From Alcaligenes faecalis (lineage in GTDB: Bacteria > Pseudomonadota > Gammaproteobacteria > Burkholderiales > Burkholderiaceae_B), in contig NZ_CP031747.1 of the NCBI RefSeq assembly GCF_005311025.1, forward strand, positions 744,001 to 808,000: a DNA stretch of 64,000 nt. Reading direction: 5' to 3'. The notes under the pieces were generated by a model. The model was not told the DNA's origin. It saw only the letters and a list, made by a program, of their open reading frames with translations, and did no database searches. Made by a program: the position numbers and the translations under genes. Every line of letters starts with the position of its first letter. Positions within the stretch are counted from its first letter, which is position 1. Below are positions 18,054 through 25,470 of the stretch, piece after piece.

Positions 18054-19046
18054 TTAAACTTGCGCCCACAAAGGCAAAGAGTGATTGCTATCCAGAACAC
18101 GTTCGCCAGCCAGAGTTACGTACCACTCGCTGAGCAGACCATCCGGGTCACGCAAGAAGAAAGCGCGCTTCCAGGGCAGGTTCACGTTGTGAACGGGGGT
18201 GATGTTCCGGGCTTTCAGGCGCTCCAGTGTGTGTTCCAGATCCTGGACGCTGGCCAGCTCGAAACTGCCATGCGAGAAGGAGGCCTCTTCATCACGTACC
18301 AGGATCAGGCTGTAATCATAATTGGCCAGACCGGCACGCAAGTAGACAACCTGCTCGTTTTCATAAACCACTTCCAGGCCGCCGACTTCGGTGTAAAAGC
18401 GGCGCATGGCGCCCAACTGAGCGGTACGCAGCACGGCATGGGTGACTCGACGTGGTTGTACCGGGGCGTCGGCGACTGTTTCCAGAATGGGGTTGGAGTC
18501 GTAGCGGCCTTCGGTAAAAGGCTCCTGGCCTTCAGGATCCCAGCGACTGGTCAGCAATTCCATGGGGCCGCCCAGCACGCTGCGCCAGTCTTTAATGGTG
18601 TCGCAGTAGAACTCGTTGTAGTTGCCATCGGGGTCAAACATATAGACGCTATGGGCAACCTGATGGTCCACTGTCATGTCAATGTCGCGCCCTTGCTCTT
18701 TTGCGCGCTTCCAGCCGGCAACCAGTTCAGCTTCGTTTTCCAGCTCCCAGGCCAGATGATTCAGACCGGGCTTCAAGCCAATTGTGCCGGGCAGTTGCAG
18801 CAGACCGTCACGGCCATACCGGTTCACGCCTTTAGTCGTTTCCATCATGCCCAGATCATGGGGCGTGTGGCCGGTGCCCAAAAAGGTCGCCACCAGATCC
18901 GGTTCGGTAAATTCCACTTTCAGGCCGCAGATCTGGCTGTAAAAATCTTCACCGCGTTGCAGTTCGTCAACCCACAGGTTGACGTGGCCCAGACGGCGGG
19001 GCTCAAAGCACGCGGTTTGGATGGAGTAGGAAGTTGCTTGTGTCAT
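18054..19046 (-). CDS. Double-VOC extradiol-type dioxygenase
   Basis: A 330-residue protein made of two vicinal-oxygen-chelate modules, like type I extradiol ring-cleavage dioxygenases. Module 1 has possible iron ligands His21, His97 and Glu145; module 2 has His203, His259 and Glu307. Classical enzymes of this type keep the triad only in the C-terminal module, so two full sets are unusual. The start overlaps the hydrolase stop by 4 bp (ATGA). Between a hydroxylase and a formamidase-like hydrolase, the natural role is oxygenative ring opening. Lactoylglutathione-lyase-like or isomerase activity cannot be excluded from sequence alone. Confidence 0.8.
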   Translation of the reverse strand: MTQATSYSIQTACFEPRRLGHVNLWVDELQRGEDFYSQICGLKVEFTEPDLVATFLGTGHTPHDLGMMETTKGVNRYGRDGLLQLPGTIGLKPGLNHLAWELENEAELVAGWKRAKEQGRDIDMTVDHQVAHSVYMFDPDGNYNEFYCDTIKDWRSVLGGPMELLTSRWDPEGQEPFTEGRYDSNPILETVADAPVQPRRVTHAVLRTAQLGAMRRFYTEVGGLEVVYENEQVVYLRAGLANYDYSLILVRDEEASFSHGSFELASVQDLEHTLERLKARNITPVHNVNLPWKRAFFLRDPDGLLSEWYVTLAGERVLDSNHSLPLWAQV

Positions 19047-19906
19047 AGTTTCTCCTCCTGGGTATGACGATTCATGGTCTGCAACACGGCTAGCGTCAAT
19101 GCGCTGTCGCTCTGCTCCAGATCCATCAAGACGTTGAAATGATTACGGTTTGGCACGGCCATGCTTTGCACCACGCAGCCCGCCAGCTCGCATTGGCGGG
19201 CGTAGTGACGGCTTTGTTCTTGCATGACGGTAGGTTCCAGTGCCCCCCAGGCCACCAGCACGGGCGTTCCCCTTGCTGGTGGGTGCAAGGCCGGGCTATA
19301 GCGTTGGGCTTGTTCTTCGTTCAGCTGCAGCCAGTCATTCACGGCGGTCTGCAAGAGGGGATGCAAATCCATGACGCCGCTGATAATGCTGGCGCTGTGG
19401 ATCAGACGTTGTTCACGTCGGGTATCGGCCGCCAGCAACATGCCGCTTAAATGGCCCCCTGCCGAGCTGCCACTAATATGAATACGCTGCGGGTCGCCAT
19501 TAAATTGCGTCGCGTGCGCGTGGACCCACTGCAAGGCGCGTTCGCATTGCGCCACGATCTGCGGCAGGCGGTAAGCCGGAGCCAAGCCGTAGTCCAGGCA
19601 AATCACCGTGGCACCGGCGGCATGCAGGCTTTGCGCCATCATGGCCGAGTCATCCTTGGACAACATGCGCCAGTAGCCCCCATGAATGAACAGGTAAACC
19701 GGGGCGCCAGCCTGGCTGGCGGCATAGATATCCAGTTTTTCTGTCGGGTCATCGCCATAGGCGTGGGTGCTGAAACAGGCTTCCAGGGCTGCACGGGCCC
19801 GTTCACTGGCCTGCTTGTAGGCGGCCATCTCAGCGTCAAAATCAGCCACCGAAGCCTGGAGCCGGTATTGCTCCAGGTCTGCCGGATCGAAAACAAGTTT
19901 GTTCAT
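19043..19906 (-). CDS. Alpha/beta hydrolase, kynurenine formamidase-like
   Basis: A 287-residue serine hydrolase. The oxyanion-hole motif HGGYW (near residue 75) and the nucleophile elbow ISGSSAGGH (Ser near 149) place it with arylformamidases and related carboxylesterases. The acid and His are likely in the WGALEP and RNHFNVL regions. Such enzymes remove N-formyl or acyl groups. Following a ring-cleavage dioxygenase, it may hydrolyse an N-formyl or ester product, as NicD does to N-formylmaleamate in nicotinate breakdown (known parallel, but a different gene set). It overlaps the dioxygenase gene by 4 bp and follows the MFS gene by 4 bp. Confidence 0.82.
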   Translation of the reverse strand: MNKLVFDPADLEQYRLQASVADFDAEMAAYKQASERARAALEACFSTHAYGDDPTEKLDIYAASQAGAPVYLFIHGGYWRMLSKDDSAMMAQSLHAAGATVICLDYGLAPAYRLPQIVAQCERALQWVHAHATQFNGDPQRIHISGSSAGGHLSGMLLAADTRREQRLIHSASIISGVMDLHPLLQTAVNDWLQLNEEQAQRYSPALHPPARGTPVLVAWGALEPTVMQEQSRHYARQCELAGCVVQSMAVPNRNHFNVLMDLEQSDSALTLAVLQTMNRHTQEEKL

Positions 19907-19910
19907 TGCT

Positions 19911-21149
19911 TTATTCCGCCTGCGCCGAAGGCAAGCGATTCAATAGGAGGAAACCGATGAAAACCAGCACTTCCACCGCCAGGAAGCTGCCAAAGGCCCA
20001 GATGTAAGAACCAGTCAGGCTCAGCAACAGGCCCAGCAGGGACGGCGCGACAAAGGTGGCGAACACACCGCCCATTTCGGCATAGCCAGCAGCGCTAGGG
20101 CCCAGGTTCACGCCATAGCGCTCCCCCACGTAGCTGAAAATGGCGCCACCATGAAAGACCCCTACGCCGCAAAGAATGGCCACGATCAGCAGGCCGCTGT
20201 AGGGCAATGCCTGCCAGGCAACCAGAACACAGGCGCTGGCCGCCAGAATGGTCAACCACATGCCCACACGCATTACCCCAACACGGGTAAAGCGATCGCT
20301 GACATAACCGCCCAGAATCAGGAAGAAGACTTGGGACAAGCCCATGATGGTGCCGAACAAGGGAGCCTGTTCGGGGGCCATTTTCTGCACATCAATCAGC
20401 GCTGGAATCAGCCAGGTCGCGGTTGCCGCAACCGAGAACAAAGCCCCAAAAATGGCCAGAATGCCTACCCATATCCAGGGGCGTGCGGCGATGGAGCGCA
20501 ACACACCGGCATCGGTTTTGATCTTGTCGTGTGGATCTTGATAAGGACCGGCGCGTACCACCAGCTGCGTGATTAAACAGGCACTTAAGGTCAGCCCGCC
20601 CAGGACCAGGAAGAAAGCACGCCAGCCATGGGCCATGGCGTAAGGCAAACCCAAGGCAAAGTCCAGGGTAATGGCCAGCGAATAGGCGGCCAGAATAATG
20701 CCCAGCACCAGACCCTGGCGGCGTGGCGCAAACCACTGCATGACGATTTTCATGGACCCGACCCAGACTGCAGAGTCAAAAAAGCCCACAACCAGACGCA
20801 GTAAAAATAGCTGCGTGAAATCCTGTGCCTGAGTCTGCAGCAGCATCAGCAAGCCGCTGCCACCCAAGCCAATCAGGTACAAACGGGCCGAGCTCATGGA
20901 GCGACCACGTGGTGCCCAGAACAACATGCCCAGTGCAAACGAGACACCGAAAGCACCCTGCACCAGCCCGGCTTGCGCGGGGCTCAGTGACAGGTCTGCC
21001 GAGACAATTTTGATGACAGCTGCAAAGCCGTAAAAGTCGGCCGCCAGGCACATTTCGCCCATCACGGCCATCAACAGCATGAGCAAGGCCACTGTGCCGC
21101 GTGGCTTGGCCTTGTCGAGCGGATTGCCCATAACCCCCTGTTCCACCAT
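19911..21149 (-). CDS. MFS transporter, probable aromatic-acid importer
   Basis: First gene of the catabolic operon. It has 412 residues and about 12 hydrophobic helices; helix 1 begins MLLMAVMGEMCLAADFYG and the inter-helix motif GGYVSDRFTRVG appears at the middle of the protein. ATG 21149 is supported by AGGAGAGG about 6 bases upstream; an earlier TTG in frame has no such site. Its place at the head of hydrolase, dioxygenase and monooxygenase genes says it brings in the substrate they degrade. The promoter region contains a perfect 16-bp palindrome. Confidence 0.83.
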   Translation of the reverse strand: MVEQGVMGNPLDKAKPRGTVALLMLLMAVMGEMCLAADFYGFAAVIKIVSADLSLSPAQAGLVQGAFGVSFALGMLFWAPRGRSMSSARLYLIGLGGSGLLMLLQTQAQDFTQLFLLRLVVGFFDSAVWVGSMKIVMQWFAPRRQGLVLGIILAAYSLAITLDFALGLPYAMAHGWRAFFLVLGGLTLSACLITQLVVRAGPYQDPHDKIKTDAGVLRSIAARPWIWVGILAIFGALFSVAATATWLIPALIDVQKMAPEQAPLFGTIMGLSQVFFLILGGYVSDRFTRVGVMRVGMWLTILAASACVLVAWQALPYSGLLIVAILCGVGVFHGGAIFSYVGERYGVNLGPSAAGYAEMGGVFATFVAPSLLGLLLSLTGSYIWAFGSFLAVEVLVFIGFLLLNRLPSAQAE

Positions 21150-21253
21150 GTCATCCTCTCCTTTTGGATAAATGTTCAAGCTGAGTGTTTGTCAGGCACA
21201 CTCTTCAATTGCTTTAAACATGAAGGATTATGGTGTTTTGGCTTAATCTATGT

Positions 21254-21269
21254 CAATACATATGTATTG
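21254..21269. promoter_or_regulatory. Perfect 16-bp palindrome, candidate MarR operator
   Basis: CAATACATATGTATTG, perfectly self-complementary, 105 bp ahead of the MFS start and followed by the AT-rich stretch GGTATATACCCTATG. Size, symmetry and AT-rich centre match MarR-family operators, and the operon carries a MarR gene. Confidence 0.6.
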
Positions 21270-21319
21270 GTATATACCCTATGATGAGGCGGCTTACGAA
21301 TGGCGTATCAGGGTTTTTC

Positions 21320-22444
21320 TCAAGCCTTTTTCAGGGGCAAGGCCAGGCAAATAGCGGCCAGTACAGCACAAACAACACTCACGTCAGCCAGACTCCCCCA
21401 CCAGGCCGACAAGGCCAAACCGATGCCTAGCAACAGGCTGTACATCAGGCCAAAGACAGCACCTGCCTTCCCTGCCACCGAGCGATAGTCCTGCAAGGCA
21501 GCCGACAAAAGATTGGGGATGGCGATGGCGTAGGCCAATGCCAGCAACATGGCCGGCAGCAGGAAAATCAGATGTGTTCCCGCCAACTCCAGGCCGGTAG
21601 CCGCCACGGCCAAAATCAAAATCCCCCGCCACACCAAATGCCGGGCACGGTGTCCTGCCGCCAGCCAGCGGCGATTCAGAAAAGCGCCCATAAAGGTTCC
21701 GGCAGCCAGTAAAAGGCCGGCCACCATCATGGGACGGTTATCGGAGCCCAGGCCTTCCAGCAGGAAAGGTGCCCATTGGTAAAAGGAAAAAATCGTGACG
21801 TTGAACAGAGCCACCAGCATGGCGGACTGCCAAATTGCCGGGTCACGCAGCAAGCGGAACAGCACATTCACCATGCTGGCCTGGCTGTGTTGAAGCGGGC
21901 GGGTTTCAGGAAGCTGAAACAGGCAAGCGGCAAACAAGATCAAGGCCAACACGAACAGTCCCAGAAAGACGGGCATGAGATTTGCGCTTGTTGTCAGAGC
22001 GACGCCCATTGCCAGACCTAACAAGGGGCTTAATGCCAGAGCGGCACCTATCGTGCCAAAGATCCTGGCCAGATCTTCTGCCTGGTAGCGATCGCGCAAC
22101 ATGGTTTGTACACCGATCGAGCCGACCGCCGCTCCAAATGCACTGATCATGCGGGCAGCCAGCAAAACACCGAAGCTGGGGCTGAACACAGCCAGCAGGC
22201 AGCCCAGGCCATAAACCGTCAAACCGGCCAGAACAGCGGGCCGACGCCCGGCCTTGTCGCATAGCCAGCCCCAGAACAGCACGCCTGCGGCAAAGGCTAT
22301 GAAGTAGACCGATAAGGTCTGCCCGGCGCGGCTGGCCGACACGGAGTAACTGTCGGCGATCAGGGGTAAAGCCGGGCTATAGGCGGTTTCCACCACCTGC
22401 GGAAACATGATCAAGGCGATCATCAAGAATAGAAAACGAGACAT
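21320..22444 (-). CDS. MFS transporter, Bcr/CflA-like
   Basis: 374 residues with about 12 hydrophobic segments. The helix 2-3 loop motif reads GWLCDKAGRRP and the protein opens IALIMFPQVVETAYSPALP, both typical of Bcr/CflA-type drug-efflux permeases. ATG 22444 is used; the frame is open to a GTG three codons earlier. It is divergent from an AraC regulator with only about 100 bp between starts, a common layout for an inducible efflux pump. Substrate is unknown. Confidence 0.82.
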   Translation of the reverse strand: MSRFLFLMIALIMFPQVVETAYSPALPLIADSYSVSASRAGQTLSVYFIAFAAGVLFWGWLCDKAGRRPAVLAGLTVYGLGCLLAVFSPSFGVLLAARMISAFGAAVGSIGVQTMLRDRYQAEDLARIFGTIGAALALSPLLGLAMGVALTTSANLMPVFLGLFVLALILFAACLFQLPETRPLQHSQASMVNVLFRLLRDPAIWQSAMLVALFNVTIFSFYQWAPFLLEGLGSDNRPMMVAGLLLAAGTFMGAFLNRRWLAAGHRARHLVWRGILILAVAATGLELAGTHLIFLLPAMLLALAYAIAIPNLLSAALQDYRSVAGKAGAVFGLMYSLLLGIGLALSAWWGSLADVSVVCAVLAAICLALPLKKA

Positions 22445-22542
22445 GCAAACCACACTGAATTGGGAAAAAAGAATCAGCGTAAGTCTGGCTGGATTTTTCT
22501 ATTACAAGTATTCTGATAAAAAACCAATGAAATCGGACAATC

Positions 22543-23316
22543 ATGCCTTGGTTAGATGCTAGTGACCCCTTTCCCGACCTGACAGATCACCATGTATTGG
22601 GTATTGCTGCCCGTTTGGCGCAACATGATTCCGGCCTGCATCAGCACCCCTGGGGCCAGATCCTGTACACGCACAGCGGTTGCATTACTGTCACCCTGGA
22701 TCAGCAATTGTGCTTGTTGCCACCGGGACGCTTGATCTGGATCCCTCCCTTGCTGCTCCATCAGGCACAGATGAGCGAGCAGGTGGATTACCGATCGGTG
22801 TATCTGGACCCGACTCGTTACCCTGATTTGCCCTCTCAGGTTCAACTACTGGCGGCGAACGATTTGCTGACTGCCGCGCTGGACCGTATTGCCCAAGCTG
22901 ATTTGGACGAGGACTGGGATCAGCCGCCGGGCCATCATGTGATGCTGGTCTTGCTTGATGAGCTGCAACGGGCGCCCGATCAGGCTTTGTTTCTGCCCTT
23001 GCCGCTTGATAGCCGCTTAAGACAAATTCCCTTGGACAGCCTGCCTCCCGCTCTGAATGAATTAGCCAGCTATCTGGGCGCCAGTGAAAAAACCATCAGC
23101 CGCCTTTTCAAGCGAGATACTGGTCTGAATTACCAGCAGTGGAGACAACAGTGGCGTTTGCTTAAGGCGATCGAGCAGCTTTCTATCGGGGGCCGTGTCA
23201 CCCGGTTAGCTTCAGACTTGGGCTTTGCCAGCGACAGCGCTTTTATTGCCTTTTTCAAGGAACAGACGGGCCTGACTCCCGGCCAATATGGTCGCCAGAA
23301 GCGCTATTTTGATTAG
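22543..23316 (+). CDS. AraC-family transcriptional regulator
   Basis: 257 residues. The N-terminal half is a cupin-like effector domain (HQHPWGQILYTHSGC). The C-terminal part has both AraC helix-turn-helix units: LNELASYLGASEKTISRLF (about 178-196) and VTRLASDLGFASDSAFIAFF (about 218-237), ending TGLTPGQYGRQ. It faces away from the Bcr/CflA-like transporter gene, which it most likely controls. Confidence 0.9.
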   Translation: MPWLDASDPFPDLTDHHVLGIAARLAQHDSGLHQHPWGQILYTHSGCITVTLDQQLCLLPPGRLIWIPPLLLHQAQMSEQVDYRSVYLDPTRYPDLPSQVQLLAANDLLTAALDRIAQADLDEDWDQPPGHHVMLVLLDELQRAPDQALFLPLPLDSRLRQIPLDSLPPALNELASYLGASEKTISRLFKRDTGLNYQQWRQQWRLLKAIEQLSIGGRVTRLASDLGFASDSAFIAFFKEQTGLTPGQYGRQKRYFD

Positions 23317-23437
23317 ACAGTAATGGGCGAGTGCACCCGGGGGTTCTAGTTAGTAGAAGTGTCAATAATTACTCCGTTCACTGTATATACCGGTGCTATG
23401 ATCAGTCGCTATTACTACTAAAAAGAGAGGAGACTGT

Positions 23438-24754
23438 ATGAAGCATTCATTGCGCCTGAGTTTGTTGGCAGCGACATGTTTAATGGCCGGTACCGCGTTG
23501 GCGCAAGCCAGCAATCCCATCATGGATACTGCATTAAGCAAGGCCGACGCCTTGGAGCAGCAGGTTATTGAGTGGCGTCGTCATATTCACCAGAATCCTG
23601 AGCTGTCTTATCAAGAGCACGATACGGCGGCGTATATCAAAGCCGCTCTGGAAACCATGCCCGGTTATCAGATCCAGACCGGCATTGCTCAAACCGGCGT
23701 CAAGGCAGTATTGAAAGGTGGCAAGCCTGGGCCAGTTGTGGCCTTGCGAGCCGATATGGATGCCCTGCCCGTGCAGGAACGTAATGATTTGCCCTTCAAG
23801 TCTGTCGCCAAAGGCACTTGGCAAGGCAAGGAAGTGTCGGTATCGCATGCTTGCGGCCACGACACCCACGTTGCCATGTTGTTAGGTGCGGCCAAGGTCT
23901 TTTCGGATATGCGCGACGAACTGCCTGGTACGATTGTGTTGCTGTTCCAACCAGCTGAAGAGCAAGGCCCTGGCAAACCGTTAAGTGGTGCTAACGCGAT
24001 GATGGCTGAAGGCGTGCTGGATCAACCTAAAGTGGATGTAGTGATGGGCCAGCACATTGGTCCTTCCTACCCTGCCGGCAGTATTGGCTACCGTCAAGGC
24101 AGCTTGATGGCCAGTGGCGATGTGTTCTCCATCTCTTTGGCAGGTAAAGGTGGCCATGGCTCCTCTCCCTGGAGTGCTGCCTCTCCGGTTGTCGCTGCAG
24201 CTGAAACCGTTGTGGCCTTGAACAACATTATCGCCCAGCGTACCAATCCCCAGGACGGCACTACTGTCGTGACGGTAGGTTCGTTGCAAAGCGGTAATCG
24301 CCCCAATGTTCTGCCGGAAAGTGCCGATATCAGTGGTACGGTGCGCTCCCTGTCCAAGCAAAACCAGGCAACCGCACATGAGCTGATTCAGCGCTACGCG
24401 CAAAACATTGCTGCGAACCACGATTTGAAGGCCACTGTGCGTATCGATACTGGCTACGAAGTTTTGGTCAGCGATCCTAAGGCTACCCAAACTGTGATTC
24501 CTGCTCTGGAGCTGGCAACGGACGGGATTGGGGCCAAGGAAGTTGCCCCTGGTATGGGCTCCGAGGACTTCGGCGCCTTTGGCAAGAACGTGCCCGTGGT
24601 TTTCTGGCGTCTGAATGCCTCGACATATTCCGACAAGATGGGAGCACCTAACCATTCGCCTGAATTCATGATTGATGAAAAGGCTTTGCGCATCGGTACT
24701 CGTGCTTTAGTGGCCAGCTCTTTGACTTATATGATGGATCACAAAAAACCGTAG
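23438..24754 (+). CDS. Secreted M20-family amidohydrolase (hippurate hydrolase-like)
   Basis: 438 residues with a clear Sec signal peptide (LLAATCLMAGTALAQ, cleavage after ALA near residue 22), so it works in the periplasm. M20D metal motifs: HIHQNPELSYQEH, ADMDALPV, SHACGHDTHVAML, the EEQGPG carboxylate pair, and GSEDFGAF near the C-terminus. Family members hydrolyse N-acyl amino acids such as hippurate or IAA conjugates, or short peptides. The exported location is less common than the cytoplasmic form. AGAGGAGA lies upstream of ATG 23438. It is a single-gene unit ended by a two-way terminator. Confidence 0.87.
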   Translation: MKHSLRLSLLAATCLMAGTALAQASNPIMDTALSKADALEQQVIEWRRHIHQNPELSYQEHDTAAYIKAALETMPGYQIQTGIAQTGVKAVLKGGKPGPVVALRADMDALPVQERNDLPFKSVAKGTWQGKEVSVSHACGHDTHVAMLLGAAKVFSDMRDELPGTIVLLFQPAEEQGPGKPLSGANAMMAEGVLDQPKVDVVMGQHIGPSYPAGSIGYRQGSLMASGDVFSISLAGKGGHGSSPWSAASPVVAAAETVVALNNIIAQRTNPQDGTTVVTVGSLQSGNRPNVLPESADISGTVRSLSKQNQATAHELIQRYAQNIAANHDLKATVRIDTGYEVLVSDPKATQTVIPALELATDGIGAKEVAPGMGSEDFGAFGKNVPVVFWRLNASTYSDKMGAPNHSPEFMIDEKALRIGTRALVASSLTYMMDHKKP

Positions 24755-24783
24755 CCTCTTGATGGTTTCAGATGGAGAACAAA

Positions 24784-24811
24784 AAAACCGCGCCGTAAAT
24801 GGCGCGGTTTT
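24784..24811. terminator. Bidirectional terminator
   Basis: A perfect 11-bp stem, AAAACCGCGCC / GGCGCGGTTTT, with loop GTAAAT, between the convergent amidohydrolase and hsp20 genes. It has a U-run in both directions. Confidence 0.9.
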
Positions 24812-24828
24812 CAATTTAACAAGCTTAT

Positions 24829-25278
24829 TTAGCGGATTTCCAGCTTCTTGGCCCCTGTTCCACTCTTTTTCTTGGGCAGAATCAGCTCCAGTACGCCGTT
24901 TTCGCATTTGGCGCTGGCCCGGGACTCGTCAATATCCTGCGCCAGGCTGAAGCGACGTGTCTGCACCCCGTAATAGCGCTCACTACGCAAGACCGTATCG
25001 CCGTCCTTTTCTTCCTGAGTCCGACGGCTTTCCACGCGGATAGAAACCACATTGCCTTCAACGCTGACATGCACGTCTTCCTTGTTGATACCTGGCACTT
25101 CCGCGCTGACTTGATAGGCCTCTTCGCTCTCGCTGACATCCAGACGAATGGCGGGCGGTGTATTTCCGGCCAGGGAGCCGACAACAGGAACGCGTCGGAA
25201 GATGTCTTCAATATCTCGCCACGTGTCCAGGCCCGCCAGATCACCAAAGGGATTAAAACGTGTCAAATTATTTGCCAT
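24829..25278 (-). CDS. Hsp20/alpha-crystallin small heat-shock protein
   Basis: A 149-residue class A-type small heat-shock protein that holds unfolding proteins. The alpha-crystallin domain spans about residues 45-138, with VSAEVPGINKEDVHVSVEGN near its start and a C-terminal beta strand. The tail motif LILPKK lies just before the end; the I/L-x-I/L anchor is LIL. ATG 25278 has GGAG about 8 bases upstream; the open frame extends a little further but has no signal. A sigma-32-like promoter and a hairpin covering the ribosome-binding site precede it. Confidence 0.92.
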   Translation of the reverse strand: MANNLTRFNPFGDLAGLDTWRDIEDIFRRVPVVGSLAGNTPPAIRLDVSESEEAYQVSAEVPGINKEDVHVSVEGNVVSIRVESRRTQEEKDGDTVLRSERYYGVQTRRFSLAQDIDESRASAKCENGVLELILPKKKSGTGAKKLEIR

Positions 25279-25284
25279 GCTTGA

Positions 25285-25323
25285 TCTCCATTTTTCCTTT
25301 GCTGAGCCCTGCTGCAATGGAAG
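25285..25323 (-). promoter_or_regulatory. Possible RNA thermometer in the hsp20 leader
   Basis: On the minus strand TTCCATT (25316-25322) can pair with AATGGAG (25286-25292), which includes part of the GGAG ribosome-binding site. That would hide the site at low temperature. The pairing is short (6-7 bp) and is a prediction. Confidence 0.35.
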
Positions 25324-25351
25324 GCGTGGGCTCGGTCGCCTACATAAGAGG

Positions 25352-25379
25352 AGATGAGGCTAGTTCCCGATATTTCAAG
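25352..25379 (-). promoter_or_regulatory. Sigma-32 (heat-shock) promoter of hsp20
   Basis: Minus strand -35 CTTGAAA (25373-25379) and -10 CCTCATCT (25352-25359), 13 bp apart. The consensus is CTTGAAA, N13-15, CCCCATNT, so there is one mismatch. Confidence 0.75.
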
Positions 25380-25388
25380 TGCTTAGCT

Positions 25389-25426
25389 AAAAAAAAACCG
25401 CCTTGCTCCCTAAAGAGACAAGGCGG
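25389..25426 (-). terminator. Terminator after the nucleobase permease gene
   Basis: Stem CCGCCTTG / CAAGGCGG with a 13-base loop. The adjoining A-run (25389-25397) gives a U-run on the minus strand, past the permease stop. Confidence 0.8.
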
Positions 25427-25470
25427 CCAAAGGTACGATCTTATGTTCTTTTAGCAGTGTTTCTACTTGT

